Source of the DNA: Arthrobacter sp. ISL-72
GTDB taxonomy: Bacteria; Actinomycetota; Actinomycetes; Actinomycetales; Micrococcaceae
Reading direction: 5' to 3'
Assembly: GCF_018613755.1 (NCBI RefSeq)
Contig: NZ_JAGGPP010000004.1
Span: forward strand, 248,001 to 312,000
DNA length: 64,000 nucleotides
Shown: positions 42,779-52,281 of the stretch, piece by piece
How the letters are laid out: every line of letters begins with the position of its first letter
Position numbering within the stretch: the stretch's first letter is position 1
The notes under the pieces: model-generated
Databases searched by the model: none
What the model was told of the DNA's origin: nothing
The model's input: only the letters and a program-made list of their open reading frames with translations
Position numbers and translations under genes: made by a program

Positions 42779-43868
42779 GCCCCGCCCCGACGATCCTGCC
42801 ACGCCGCCTGGCTGGCATCCGCACTCGGCGCCGCAGTCATCCTGGCAGTCACGGGCTGCGGCGGAGCTGCCGGCAATCCCGTCGCTGAGCAGGCCAAGAC
42901 GGTCAGGTACCAGGGCTTCCAACAACGTCTCACTCCCGGAACTCGCGCAGGACCTGGGCTTCCTTGAGGACGTCAAGCTCGAGTGGGTGAGCAACACCAC
43001 CAGCGGTCCGCAGAGCATCCAGTCGGTGGCCACCAGCCAGACGGACATCGGCGGCGCGTTCACCGGTGCGGTGATCAAACTGATCGAGGCAGGGGCTCCG
43101 GTCCAGGCCGTCATCAATTACTACGGCGAGGACGACAAAACGTTCACGGGCTACTACGTGCTGGAAGGCAGCCCCATCCGCACCGCCCGGGACCTGATCG
43201 GTAAAAAGGTCGCAGTGAACACGCTGGGAGCCCACCACGAAGCCGTCATCACTACCTTCCTGAAGAACAGCGGCCTGTCTCCCGACGAAATCAAGCAGGT
43301 CCAGTTGGTGGTGGTGCCGCCGAACGAAACCGAGCAGGCACTGCGCAAGAAGCAGGTGGAGGCCGGGACCCTGGGCGGCGTGCTGCAGGACCGCGCGCTC
43401 GCGGAAGGCGGCGTCCGTGCCCTGTTCACCGACGTCGGCGTGATCGGCGGGCCCTTTGACGCAGGCCAGTACGTGATCCGGAAAGACTTCCTCTCAGCCA
43501 ATCCGGACACCAGCCGGAAACTGGTCACCGGCATCGCGAAGGCCATCGAATGGGAACGCAGCACCCCGCGCGGGGAAGTCATCGCGAAGTTCGAGCAAAT
43601 CATCGCCCAGCGCGGCCGCAACGAATCCAGCGAAGCCCTCAAGTACTGGAAGAGCGTGGGCGTTGCTTCACCCGGAAGCCGCATCCAGGACAAAGATTTC
43701 ACCCGCTGGACCGACTACCTCACCTCCGCCGGGATCATCAACGGCGAACTGGACCTGCCCAAGCTCTACACGAACGAGTTCAACGGGCTGGCCGCCGGGA
43801 CGGGTCCGTCCCATGGAACCAGCGCCTCCCCCGGAACCACTCCCAATGACACGAAAGGACAACCATGA
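42775..43868 (+). pseudogene. ABC transporter sulfonate/nitrate-type substrate-binding lipoprotein, frameshifted
   Basis: The 3' part (42918-43868) is a well-preserved SsuA/TauA-like domain (SNNVSLPELAQDLGFLEDVK, NETEQALRKKQVEAGTLGGV). The 5' part needs two repairs. The ATG frame (MSPAPTILPRR) shifts near 42800 into a frame encoding a lipoprotein signal (WLASALGAAVILAVTGC, lipobox VTGC). An extra T at 42917 then shifts again between VRYQG and SNNVSL. The protein is therefore not made intact unless translation starts internally. Confidence 0.8.
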
Positions 43869-44441
43869 CGCCGAAAATCAGCCTCCGGAACGTCACCAAG
43901 GAATTCGCGGTGCGCCAGGGCAAAGGCAGCCGGAAGCAGCCGGGCCAGTCGGTGCTCACCGCCCTGGATGACCTCAGCCTGGACGTCGCTCCCGGCGAGT
44001 TCCTCACCGTGGTGGGACCCAGCGGCTCCGGCAAAACCACCCTGCTGGACCTCCTGGCCGGTCCGGCCCACCTCGGGAAGCGTGCTGGTGGACGGCAAGG
44101 AAGTCACCGGGCCGGGACCGGACCGCGCCGTCGTCTTCCAGCAGTACGCGCAGACCATCATCTTCATCACGCACGGAATCGATGAGGCCGTCTACCTCGG
44201 CCAGCGCGTGGCCGTGCTCAGCGCCCGCCCGGGCCGGCTCAAGGAGTTCGTGGACATCGACATCCCGGACCGCGACGGCGACGGTGACGTGCGCTCACAT
44301 CCGGCGTTCGTGGAACACCGGCACCAGGTCTGGTCCCTCCTCCACGACGAGGTCCGGCTCGCCCAGGACTCCGGACACCGCAAGATCCTCCCCGACGGTA
44401 CGGCCCCCGACGAACAACCCAAGGAAAGGAGCGCTGCCTGA
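43865..44441 (+). pseudogene. ABC transporter ATP-binding protein (SsuB/TauB-like), deleted and frameshifted
   Basis: The first frame has a normal N-terminus ([19 protein letters not shown]) and Walker A ([17 protein letters not shown]). Near 44057 the frame changes; the second frame continues [20 protein letters not shown] and VFQQYA. It then jumps directly to [20 protein letters not shown], the switch-His region. About 100 residues with the Q-loop core, LSGGQ signature and Walker B are missing. It cannot be a working ATPase. Confidence 0.85.
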
Positions 44442-45340
44442 TGAGCGCTGTGTTGACCCGACCGCCAGAGGCGGCTGACGCCGTCGAACCTTCCCTGCAG
44501 CCCGGGCCCTCCGGTCCCGGAACCGGACCGCGCCCGACGCCGGCGGGCCGGATCGCTGCCTTGACCGCGGTCGCCGGACGGGCGGGCTGGAAGTCGCTCG
44601 CCGTGCTGCTGTTCCTGGCACTGTGGGAACTGGGGCCGACGTACCTGGCCAGTCCGTCCACCCGGGTGTTCCTGCCGCCGCTGCACGAAGTCCTCGCGGC
44701 GGGCGCGAAGCTGCTGGAGACCGGGCAGCTGCAGAACCACCTGCAGGCGAGCCTCACCCGCTCCGTCTCCGGTTTCAGCATCGCTGTGGTGTCCGCCGTC
44801 GTGCTGGGGCTGCTGATTGCCTGGTACGGCTGGCTGAGTTCCTTCCTGAACCCGCTGCTGGAGCTGTTCCGCAACACCGCCACGCTGGCACTGCTCCCGG
44901 TGTTCACGCTGCTGCTGGGCATCGGCGAGGAGTCGAAGATCACCATCGTGGCCTACGCGGCGTTCTTCCCGGTCCTCCTTAACACGATCGCCGGCGTCCG
45001 GACCGTGGACCCGCTGCTCATCCGGGCAGCGAGGTCACTGGGACTGAACAGTTTCCGGCTGTTCCAGAAGGTCATCCTGCCCTCTGCGGTGCCGACCATT
45101 TTCACCGGCATCCGGATGGCGGGCACATCCTCCATCCTGGTGCTGATCGCCGCCGAAATGGTGGGTGCCAAGGCCGGGCTTGGCTACCTGATCGTCAATT
45201 CGCAGATGAGCTTCCTCATCCCGGACATGTACGCCGGCATCCTCACCGTCTCGGTCCTGGGGCTGGCGGTCAACGTCCTCCTCGTGGCCCTGGAACGGCA
45301 CTTCTCCCGCTGGCGCACGGCCGTCGGCGCGGGCAACTGA
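44441..45340 (+). CDS. ABC transporter permease (SsuC/TauC-like)
   Basis: A 299-residue BPD_transp_1 permease with about six helices after a Pro-rich 45-residue N-terminus. The EAA loop is visible as IRAARSLGLNSFRLFQKVIL followed by PSAVPTIFTGIRMA. It is the only intact frame in this cluster. Its partner ATPase and binding protein are broken, so it is probably orphaned unless other copies complement it. It shares one base with the ATPase stop (TGATG overlap). Confidence 0.88.
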   Translation: MSAVLTRPPEAADAVEPSLQPGPSGPGTGPRPTPAGRIAALTAVAGRAGWKSLAVLLFLALWELGPTYLASPSTRVFLPPLHEVLAAGAKLLETGQLQNHLQASLTRSVSGFSIAVVSAVVLGLLIAWYGWLSSFLNPLLELFRNTATLALLPVFTLLLGIGEESKITIVAYAAFFPVLLNTIAGVRTVDPLLIRAARSLGLNSFRLFQKVILPSAVPTIFTGIRMAGTSSILVLIAAEMVGAKAGLGYLIVNSQMSFLIPDMYAGILTVSVLGLAVNVLLVALERHFSRWRTAVGAGN

Positions 45341-45377
45341 TTTCAACCCTGCACCACCAACCAGATTGGAAAAAGCA

Positions 45378-46106
45378 ATGACCACCATCACCGAAACGAA
45401 GCTCGAATTCGCCAAGCTCGGCTCCCGCATCGGCGCCGAAATCCGCGGCCTGGACCTGAGCGGTGACCTCTCCGCGGACACCGTGGCGCAGATCCGCGCA
45501 GCCCTCAACGAGCACAAGGCCCTTGTCAACGCTGCGCAGCATCGACCTGCCGGCCTACGGCGGGGAAACTCTGATCGCATCCTCGGCCGGGGCCTACCGC
45601 GACCTGCCTGACGAGCTGCGGAACTTCGCGGACACTCTGTGGGCCATCTACACCAACGACTACGACTATTCGGTGCCCAAGAACCTGGAGCACCAGAACG
45701 CGGAGGAGCGCCGCAAGGAGTTCACCCGGCTCAAGTTCGAGACCACGCACCCCGTGGTGCGCGTCCACCCGCTGACCGGCGAGCGCGGATTGTTCATTGG
45801 GGGCTTCGCGCAGCGGCTTCGGATCGTGGGCCTGTCCAACACTGCGTCTAGGGACATCATCCGGCTGCTCCAGGCCTACGTCACGCGGCCCGAGAACGTG
45901 GTGCGGGTGAACTGGGAGCCGAACCAGCTCTGGTGCTGTTCGACAACCGCATCACCCAGCACTACGCCCCGGACAACTACGACGGCCAGCTGCGCAAGCT
46001 GAACCGCGTGACCATCGCCGGGGACATCCCCGTGGGCGTGGATGGCAAGCCGAGCCAGGCGTTGAAGGGCGACTCGTCCACGTACTCGGTGGTGGCGCCG
46101 CTCTAA
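45378..46106 (+). pseudogene. TauD/TfdA-family dioxygenase, deleted and frameshifted
   Basis: The start is normal (MTTITETKLEFAKLGSRIGA, EIRGLDLSGDL). After NEHKALV, near 45528, the frame changes and a segment of the family is absent; sequence resumes with LRSIDLPAYGGETLIASSAG. The lost part includes the Fe-binding H-x-D. Near 45930 a second frameshift follows NWEPNQL; the third frame reads VLFDNRITQHYAPDNYDG and ends at TAA 46104-46106. Such enzymes release sulfite from sulfonates, which fits the neighbouring transporter. Confidence 0.82.
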
Positions 46107-46111
46107 AACGG

Positions 46112-47155
46112 CTAGGGGAGGTTGCTCCCCCGGGCGGTGACCCACAGCCGGTACCACTCGGCCCGGGTCATGGCGGCGGCGACCCGGGCCGCGCCGGCGC
46201 AGGCGCGGATGCGGTCCGGGTTCGCCGAACCGATCACGGGTGCAATCCCGGCCGGGTGCCGCATCAGCCATCCGAGGAGGATTGCCTCGCGGGTGGTTCC
46301 CGTGCTTTTCGCCATGTCACCGACGAGCGCGGCCGTGGCGGCCTCCGCCGGCGTCGGGCTTTCCGGCGGAGCTCCGGTGTAATGGCCCCGCGCGAGCGCT
46401 CCGTAAGCCTGCAGGGTGATTCCCTGCCGGCTGCAGAACTCCACGGTGCCGTGCGGGAAGCTGTGATCCAGCCCCTCCTCCGCATGGTTCACCAGCACGG
46501 TGCTTTCCAGCCAGGACCGTTTCAGCAGGCTCATTTCCAGCTGGTTGGCCACGACAGGGGTGTCCAGATGGTCCTGCAGTGCCTCAATCTGCGCCGCGGA
46601 CATGTTGGACACCCCGACCTGCCGCACTTTGCCCTCCTGCATCAACTGCCCGACGGCGGACGCCACCTCCGCCGGGTCCGCCAGCGGATCGGGGCGGTGC
46701 AGCAGGAGGACATCCACGTAGTCGGTCTTCAGCCGCTTCAGGCTGCCGTTGACCCGCTCCAGGATGCTGTCGCGGCTCAGGTCGTAGTGCGTCTCGAGGC
46801 CCCGCTCGTTGAGCCGGATCCCGCATTTGGTCTGGAGCCGGATTCGTTCCCGCAGCCCCGGCGTGATCGCCAGGACTTCCCCGAACACGGCCTCCGCCTT
46901 TCCGCCGCGGTAAATGTCGGCATGATCGAACAGCGTGATGCCGGAATCCAGGGCCGCCTCGATTGCGGCCGCGGCCTGGTCCACATTCTCGGAGGCAAAG
47001 GGCTCGGCGGACCAACTGCCGCCCAGCCCCATGCAGCCGTAGATGAGCTCCTGGCCACCAGCCGATGCATGGCCAGCCAGTGCATGGCCGGGCCGGCCGG
47101 GCGCGGGGTTGTCCCCCGTCACCCGGCCGCCCTGTCCGCTCGACGGAGTGCTCAC
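46112..47155 (-). CDS. Aldo/keto reductase
   Basis: A 347-residue NADP-dependent oxidoreductase (YdhF-like group). The catalytic tetrad can be placed: Asp and Tyr in LFDHADIYRGGKAEAVFGE, Lys in LQTKCGIRL, His in VLLLHRPDPLADP. C-terminal GIAPVIGSANPDRIRAC is the cofactor-binding pattern. The start is GTG at 47155, overlapping the glucosidase stop by 4 bases; the first about 35 residues are low-complexity. It is the last gene of the alpha-glucoside operon; its substrate is unknown. Confidence 0.87.
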   Translation of the reverse strand: MSTPSSGQGGRVTGDNPAPGRPGHALAGHASAGGQELIYGCMGLGGSWSAEPFASENVDQAAAAIEAALDSGITLFDHADIYRGGKAEAVFGEVLAITPGLRERIRLQTKCGIRLNERGLETHYDLSRDSILERVNGSLKRLKTDYVDVLLLHRPDPLADPAEVASAVGQLMQEGKVRQVGVSNMSAAQIEALQDHLDTPVVANQLEMSLLKRSWLESTVLVNHAEEGLDHSFPHGTVEFCSRQGITLQAYGALARGHYTGAPPESPTPAEAATAALVGDMAKSTGTTREAILLGWLMRHPAGIAPVIGSANPDRIRACAGAARVAAAMTRAEWYRLWVTARGSNLP

Positions 47156-48858
47156 CGCATCCAGACCGTGGTGGCGCCGGGCAGCTTGCCGGCTTCCAGC
47201 GGCGCGCTGCTCAGCAGGACCTCGCCGGCCGGAAGTTCCACCGGCTCGGTACCGAAGTTGGTCACCGACTGCCAGCCTCCGTGGCGGCTGAAGTGCAGCA
47301 CCTCGGGGTTGCCGGTTTCCACCCATTCCAGCTCTTCGGCGGCCTGCAGTTCGCGGCGCAGCTTCAGTGCCTTGCGGTAGAGCTCCAGGGTGGAGCCTTC
47401 CACGCCGTCCTGGACTTCCACCGCGTAGCGGCTGAACCATTCCGGCTGCGGCAGGTGTGCGTCACCGTTGCCGAATCCGTACGACGTTCCGTCTGCGGCC
47501 CAGGGCAGCGGGACGCGGCAGCCGTCCCGGCCGATCTCCACGCCCTTGTTGCGGAAGAACGAGGGGTCCTGGCGCTCGGAGTCGGGGATTTCGGTGACTT
47601 CCTGCAGGCCCAGTTCTTCGCCCTGGTACAGGTAGGCGGAGCCCGGCAGTGCCAGCATCAGCAGACTGGCTGCACGGGCGCGGCGCAGGCCCAGTTCAAC
47701 ATCCAGTTCCTCGGCGGGGGCGCCGGCCAGCAGCCAGCCCTTGCCGTCCTGGCCCTTGGCGTGGACTCCGCCGCCCTTGGGCAGGCCGTAGCGGGTTGCG
47801 TGCCGGACGACGTCGTGGTTGGAGAAGACCCAGGTTGAGGAGGCGCCGGTGGCTGTCGCTTCGGCGAGGTTCCGGGTGATGATTTCCTGGAACTCCTCCG
47901 CGTCAAAATCGGCCTGCAGGAGGTCAAAGTTGAAGGCCTGGCCCAGGCCCTGCGGGCTGGCGTAGCGGGCGCGGCGGGTGGCGTGCACCCAGGCCTCGGC
48001 GACGGCCGTGCGCGGCGGGTTGTACTCGTTGAACACTTCACGCCATTCGGCGTAGATCTCGTGGACTTCGTCGCGGTCCCAGAACGGGTGCGAGCCGTCC
48101 GGGAAGCCGTCCGTTCCCGTGTTCGCGGCGCTGAGCTCCACCTTGGAGATGAGCGGCTCGGTGAGGTCCTTGGTCAGTGCGTGTGCCACGTCCACGCGGA
48201 AGCCGTCCACACCGCGGTCGGACCAGAAGCGCAGGGTCTTCAGGAAGTCGTCGCGGATCTCGCGGTTGGACCAGTTCAGGTCCGGCTGCTCCTTGGCGAA
48301 GATGTGCATGTACCACTGCCCGGGCGTGCCGTCCGGTTCGGTGATGCGCTCCCAGGCGGGGCCGCCGAAAACGGAGTCCCAGTCCGACGGCGGCAGTTCG
48401 CCGTTCTCGCCCAGGCCGTCACGGAAGATGTACCGGTCACGGGCGGCCGAGCCCTTGGGTGCCGCGAGTGCCTCCTGGAACCATTCGTGCCGGTCGGAGG
48501 AGTGGTTGGGGACGATGTCCGCAATGAGCTTGATGCCGGCCTCGTGCAGTGCGGCGGACATTTCGGCGAAGTCCTCCAGGGTGCCCAGCTTGGGGTCCAC
48601 GTTGCGGTAGTCGTCGACGTCGTAGCCGCCGTCCGCGAGCGCGGACGGGTAGAACGGGCTAAGCCAGACGGCGTCGATTCCCAGTTCCTTCAGGTACGGC
48701 ACTTTGGCAGTGATGCCCTTGATGTCGCCCAGGCCGTCACCGTTCGAATCCGAGAAGCTGCGCGGATAGATCTGGTACACGGACGCCTGGCGCCACCAGT
48801 TGGGATCGGCTGCGAGGTTTGAGTCGGACAGGGTTGCCAGAGTGGCGGTGGTGGACAA
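47152..48858 (-). CDS. Alpha-glucosidase, GH13 (oligo-1,6-glucosidase type)
   Basis: A 568-residue cytoplasmic glycoside hydrolase. The barrel motifs are VYQIYPRSFSDSNGDGLGDI, ADIVPNHSSDRHEWF, GVDGFRVDVAHALTKD (nucleophile Asp), TAVAEAWVH (acid/base Glu) and STWVFSNHDVVRHATRYG (transition-state Asp). No signal peptide, so it hydrolyses imported alpha-glucosides such as maltose, trehalose-like or isomaltose-like sugars; the exact linkage is not readable. It follows the transporter genes in the operon. Confidence 0.93.
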   Translation of the reverse strand: MSTTATLATLSDSNLAADPNWWRQASVYQIYPRSFSDSNGDGLGDIKGITAKVPYLKELGIDAVWLSPFYPSALADGGYDVDDYRNVDPKLGTLEDFAEMSAALHEAGIKLIADIVPNHSSDRHEWFQEALAAPKGSAARDRYIFRDGLGENGELPPSDWDSVFGGPAWERITEPDGTPGQWYMHIFAKEQPDLNWSNREIRDDFLKTLRFWSDRGVDGFRVDVAHALTKDLTEPLISKVELSAANTGTDGFPDGSHPFWDRDEVHEIYAEWREVFNEYNPPRTAVAEAWVHATRRARYASPQGLGQAFNFDLLQADFDAEEFQEIITRNLAEATATGASSTWVFSNHDVVRHATRYGLPKGGGVHAKGQDGKGWLLAGAPAEELDVELGLRRARAASLLMLALPGSAYLYQGEELGLQEVTEIPDSERQDPSFFRNKGVEIGRDGCRVPLPWAADGTSYGFGNGDAHLPQPEWFSRYAVEVQDGVEGSTLELYRKALKLRRELQAAEELEWVETGNPEVLHFSRHGGWQSVTNFGTEPVELPAGEVLLSSAPLEAGKLPGATTVWMR

Positions 48859-48927
48859 AGGAAATTCCTTTTCTTGGATTAGGTGTTGTTGTTGGTCAGG
48901 AAAAAATGGATGCCTGTTTCACTGCGC

Positions 48928-49857
48928 CTATTTCACTGCGCCCCGCATGACTCCGGACAGTACCCAACGTTGCGCCAGGATGTAAACAACCAGTGTGGGA
49001 GCCATGGCCATCAGGTACGAGGCGAAGGCCAGGCTGTAATCGGTGTTGAACTCCCCCTGAAACAGCATCTGCACCACGGGTAGGGTCTGGAGGGCCGGGT
49101 CCGCGATGATCATCTGCGGCAGCAGGAAGTCGTTCCAGGAACCGAGGAACGCGAAGATGCCGACGGTGGCATTCATGGGGGCCAGCAGCGGCAGGATGAT
49201 CTTGAAGAAGACCTGCCAGGTGGTGGCCCCGTCCATCCGCGCGGATTCCTCGAGCTCCACCGGGATGGCCCGGACGAAGGCGATGTACAGCAGGGTGTTG
49301 AACGAGATTCCGCCCAGGATGTGGAGGAAGGCGACGCCGGCGGGGTTGTCGAGTCCCAGCAGGGCGGTCTGCTTGATGAGCGGCAGGATGATCACCGGGA
49401 ACGGAATGAACATTGCCGAGAGCAGGTAGACGAACGAGCCCCGGAAGAAGCGGCGGTTCCAGTTGCGGGCAATCGCGTAGGCCACCAGTGAGCTGGATGC
49501 CAGGGCGCCCAGCACGCTGAAGATGGTCACCAGTGCCGTGGACAGGAAGGCCTTGGGGAAGTTCGTCGCCACGTAGGCCTTCGCGAAGTTCTCCCAGTTC
49601 AGCGGGTTGGGCCAGGCCAGCCCGGTTCCGGTGCCGATCTGGTCCGGGGACTTCAGCGCCATGGCCACCGTGAAGTACAGGGGCACCAGGATGGTCAGCG
49701 AGGCCACGAGCATCAGGGCGGTGAGCCACCAGTTGATCCGGTAGCCTTCACGGGACGTCCGGCGGAACCGCGGCGGACGCGGCTTTCCGGGCTGGGAGGG
49801 AGCGGTGCCCGCGGGTCCTGCGTTGCCGGCGTCGGGCAGGGTGTTGGAAGCAGTCAT
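48928..49857 (-). CDS. Carbohydrate ABC transporter permease (MalG-type)
   Basis: A 309-residue inner-membrane protein with six helices. The EAA loop is visible as VELEESARMDGATTWQVFFK IILPLLAP. The N-terminal 40 residues are polar and Pro-rich. A WLTALMLVASLTILVPLYFT helix opens the domain. Its ATG shares the A of the stop of the other permease (TAATG). No ATPase gene is in the operon, as is usual for actinobacterial sugar importers that share an MsiK-type ATPase. Confidence 0.92.
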   Translation of the reverse strand: MTASNTLPDAGNAGPAGTAPSQPGKPRPPRFRRTSREGYRINWWLTALMLVASLTILVPLYFTVAMALKSPDQIGTGTGLAWPNPLNWENFAKAYVATNFPKAFLSTALVTIFSVLGALASSSLVAYAIARNWNRRFFRGSFVYLLSAMFIPFPVIILPLIKQTALLGLDNPAGVAFLHILGGISFNTLLYIAFVRAIPVELEESARMDGATTWQVFFKIILPLLAPMNATVGIFAFLGSWNDFLLPQMIIADPALQTLPVVQMLFQGEFNTDYSLAFASYLMAMAPTLVVYILAQRWVLSGVMRGAVK

Positions 49858-50801
49858 TAGAGTGAAACCCCCCGGCGCTGGATGATGCGCAGCTGGATGA
49901 CGGAGATCAGCAGAGTGATCAGGAAGTAGATGACGGCGTTGGCCATCTGGTAGGCGTAGTCCCCGCCGGTGAAGCCGGAGAAGATGCGCATTGCCACTGA
50001 CTGGGTGGCCATGCCGGGACCGCCGCCGGTGAGGCCCACGATGATTTCGTAGGTTCCCAGGAAGCCTTTGAACCCGAGGATCACGTTGATCACCAGGTAA
50101 CCAAGGATCAGCGGCAGGGTCAGGCTGGTGAACTGCCGCCAGGTGCCGGCGCCGTCGAGGTCTGCCGCCTCGTACACCTCGGAGGGAACACTCTGGAGTC
50201 CGGCGAGGTAGATGATGGTGGCTCCGGGCGCGGCCTGCCAGACCGTGACCACAACAATCGCGATCCAGGCCAGGTTCTCATTGGCAAGGATGCTGGTGGC
50301 CAGCGGCGTCATTCCGTAACGCTCCGCCAGGACGGGGAGGGTGTTGGAGAAGAGGTAGTTGAAGACAAAGGACACGATCAGGGCGGACAGCACCATGGGG
50401 ATGAAGAACACGGTGCGGATGCCGGTGCGCCACTTGATCTTCGCGTTCAGGCCCAGCGCGATCGCCAGCGACACCACGTTCACCACCACGGTGGTGGTGA
50501 GGGCGAAGACGAACGTGAAGACGTAGGACTGCAGTACGGCCGGGTCCTTGAAGATGTTTACGTAGTTCATCAGGCCGATGAACTTCCAGTCCCCGTAGCC
50601 GGCGTAGTTGGTCAGGCTGAAGAACACACCCACGAGTGCCGGCAGGGAGATGAAGAAGGCGAACAGGGCCAGCACGGGAAGGATCATCCAGTAGTACGTG
50701 GGATCGATCCTGCTCCCGCTGCGCGTTGCTTTGGCGGTGGATGGGCGGGGTGCGTGTTGGGAGGGCGGCGCAGTCCTGGCCGCCCGGGAAGTGATGGTCA
50801 T
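49857..50801 (-). CDS. Carbohydrate ABC transporter permease (MalF-type)
   Basis: A 314-residue permease. The first helix is ILPVLALFAFFISLPALVGV; the EAA-loop is SEVYEAADLDGAGTWRQFTS followed by LTLPLILGYL. The ATG at 50801 (MTITSRAARTAPP) follows CAGGAGTAACC and removes a spurious N-terminal extension. It lies 20 bases after the binding-protein gene. Confidence 0.92.
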   Translation of the reverse strand: MTITSRAARTAPPSQHAPRPSTAKATRSGSRIDPTYYWMILPVLALFAFFISLPALVGVFFSLTNYAGYGDWKFIGLMNYVNIFKDPAVLQSYVFTFVFALTTTVVVNVVSLAIALGLNAKIKWRTGIRTVFFIPMVLSALIVSFVFNYLFSNTLPVLAERYGMTPLATSILANENLAWIAIVVVTVWQAAPGATIIYLAGLQSVPSEVYEAADLDGAGTWRQFTSLTLPLILGYLVINVILGFKGFLGTYEIIVGLTGGGPGMATQSVAMRIFSGFTGGDYAYQMANAVIYFLITLLISVIQLRIIQRRGVSL

Positions 50802-50821
50802 GGTTACTCCTGGAGGCGGGA

Positions 50822-52123
50822 TCAGACGGCGGTGCGCTCGGCCACGCGGCGCCATTCGGCGTCGACCGTGGACAGGAACTGTTCACCGTTTTTGTTGTAG
50901 ATGAAGGACTGGATGTAGTTGTTCATGGGGATCGACGGCGGGAAGTACGTCCCGGCGCCCTGGTAGTACCGTCCTTCGCCCACGTGGGCGGCCACTCCGC
51001 TCAGGTGCGGGTTGCTGTCGGCGGGGGCGTTGATGAGGGGTGAGAAGGCGGCGTTCTTCTCGTTGTACGTGTTCACGACGGACGGTTCCAGGAGGTAGTT
51101 AAGGAAGCGCTCCGCGGCCGCCCGGTTGGGGGTGTTGCGGGTGATGGAGAGGGCCATGTCCACGTTGACGCGCACCTTGGTCTCTTCCGGGTTGTTGGTG
51201 ACGGGCAGCGGGAAGGTGCCCAGCTGGATGTCCTGGTTGGCCTGCACCAGCTGCGAGAGCGCCCAGGGGCCCTGCAGGTACATGGCGGCCTGGCCCTTGG
51301 CGAACGCGGCGTTTCCGTCGGCATAGTTCTTGCTGGCCGCACCGTTCTGCGAGAACGAGGCCAGCTGGAGGATCTTCGGCAGTGATGAAGCGTAGTGGTT
51401 GCTGAACGACTCGGGCGCCTGCTGCGAGATCCTGGCGCCCTTGGCCATCAGGTCCTTGAAGAACGCTCCGACGTCCAGCATCCCGCCGGTGACATAGTCA
51501 AAAGCGCCCTGGCGGAGGGTCCAGGCATCCTTGAATGTGCCGTAGATGGGCGTGATGCCGGCAGCCTTGAAGGTCTCGCACGCGGCCACGAACGCGTCCC
51601 AGGTGGTCGGAACGGCCACACCGTGGGCGGCAAAGAGGTCGCGGTTGTAGATCACGCCGGCAGCCGCGACGGAGAACGGAAGGGCGCTGGTCTCGTGCCC
51701 TTTGTACTGTCCCCAGGAATTGACGAGGTCCTGGAACTTCGGGTCCACGGTCTTGGCGACCGGGAGGTCTGAAAGGTCGGCGAAGATTCCCTTCCGGACG
51801 AATTCAGCCGTTTCGGTCGCGAAGCCGCGGGTCACGACATCGGGCGGGTCGTTGCGGACCAGTGAGGGGACGAAGTTGCCCTCGTTGAAGTCCTGGACCA
51901 CGTGGATGTCAGGGTTCAGGGCCTCGAAGTCCTTGATGACCTGGTTGAAGTAGGCCACCACCTCGGGCTTGTTCTGCATGAAGCGCAGAGTGGTGATGCC
52001 GTTCCGGGGGCCGCCCGCGGCGGTGCAGCCGGTGAGGGGAATCAACGCTGCGGCCCCTGCCAGGCCCGCGGCCCGGATCAGGGAGCGCCTGCTGAGCAGC
52101 GCTGCGGGTACAGCGGCGTTCAC
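50822..52123 (-). CDS. Sugar ABC transporter substrate-binding lipoprotein (Tat signal)
   Basis: A 433-residue family 1 extracellular binding protein. The signal peptide has a twin-arginine motif in LLSRRSLIRAAGLAG and the lipobox LTGC (ALIPLTGCTAAGG). The mature part has LRFMQNKPEVVAYFNQVIKD, FAKGQAAMYLQGPWALSQLV and NRAAAERFLNYLLEP. The GTG at 52123 has no ribosome-binding site of its own; it overlaps the stop of a short upstream frame that has one, so translation is probably coupled. First main gene of the operon. Confidence 0.9.
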   Translation of the reverse strand: MNAAVPAALLSRRSLIRAAGLAGAAALIPLTGCTAAGGPRNGITTLRFMQNKPEVVAYFNQVIKDFEALNPDIHVVQDFNEGNFVPSLVRNDPPDVVTRGFATETAEFVRKGIFADLSDLPVAKTVDPKFQDLVNSWGQYKGHETSALPFSVAAAGVIYNRDLFAAHGVAVPTTWDAFVAACETFKAAGITPIYGTFKDAWTLRQGAFDYVTGGMLDVGAFFKDLMAKGARISQQAPESFSNHYASSLPKILQLASFSQNGAASKNYADGNAAFAKGQAAMYLQGPWALSQLVQANQDIQLGTFPLPVTNNPEETKVRVNVDMALSITRNTPNRAAAERFLNYLLEPSVVNTYNEKNAAFSPLINAPADSNPHLSGVAAHVGEGRYYQGAGTYFPPSIPMNNYIQSFIYNKNGEQFLSTVDAEWRRVAERTAV

Positions 52124-52200
52124 TGGGCAGGGGCCGACGTGCGGGGGCGGCCTGGCTGGGACTGGAGTCCGGGCGGGCAGTGCTTCGGGATGCGGTTCAC
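52120..52200 (-). CDS. 26-codon leader frame upstream of the binding-protein gene
   Basis: The GTG at 52200 lies 5 bases after AAAGGAG, the best ribosome-binding site in the region. It opens a 26-residue frame (MNRIPKHCPPGLQSQ...) ending in TGA at 52120-52122, which overlaps the GTG start of the binding protein as GTGA. It may be a leader peptide that couples translation, or the original N-terminus detached by a frameshift. The peptide is Pro-rich and shows no known motif. Confidence 0.5.
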   Translation of the reverse strand: MNRIPKHCPPGLQSQPGRPRTSAPAQ

Positions 52201-52281
52201 AGTTGCTCCTTTGCAAAAGGCTGAGTGAAGGGCGGAAGTAAAGCCAGTGGTCGGCGGCCGTCCGGTCCACGGTGCTCTAAG

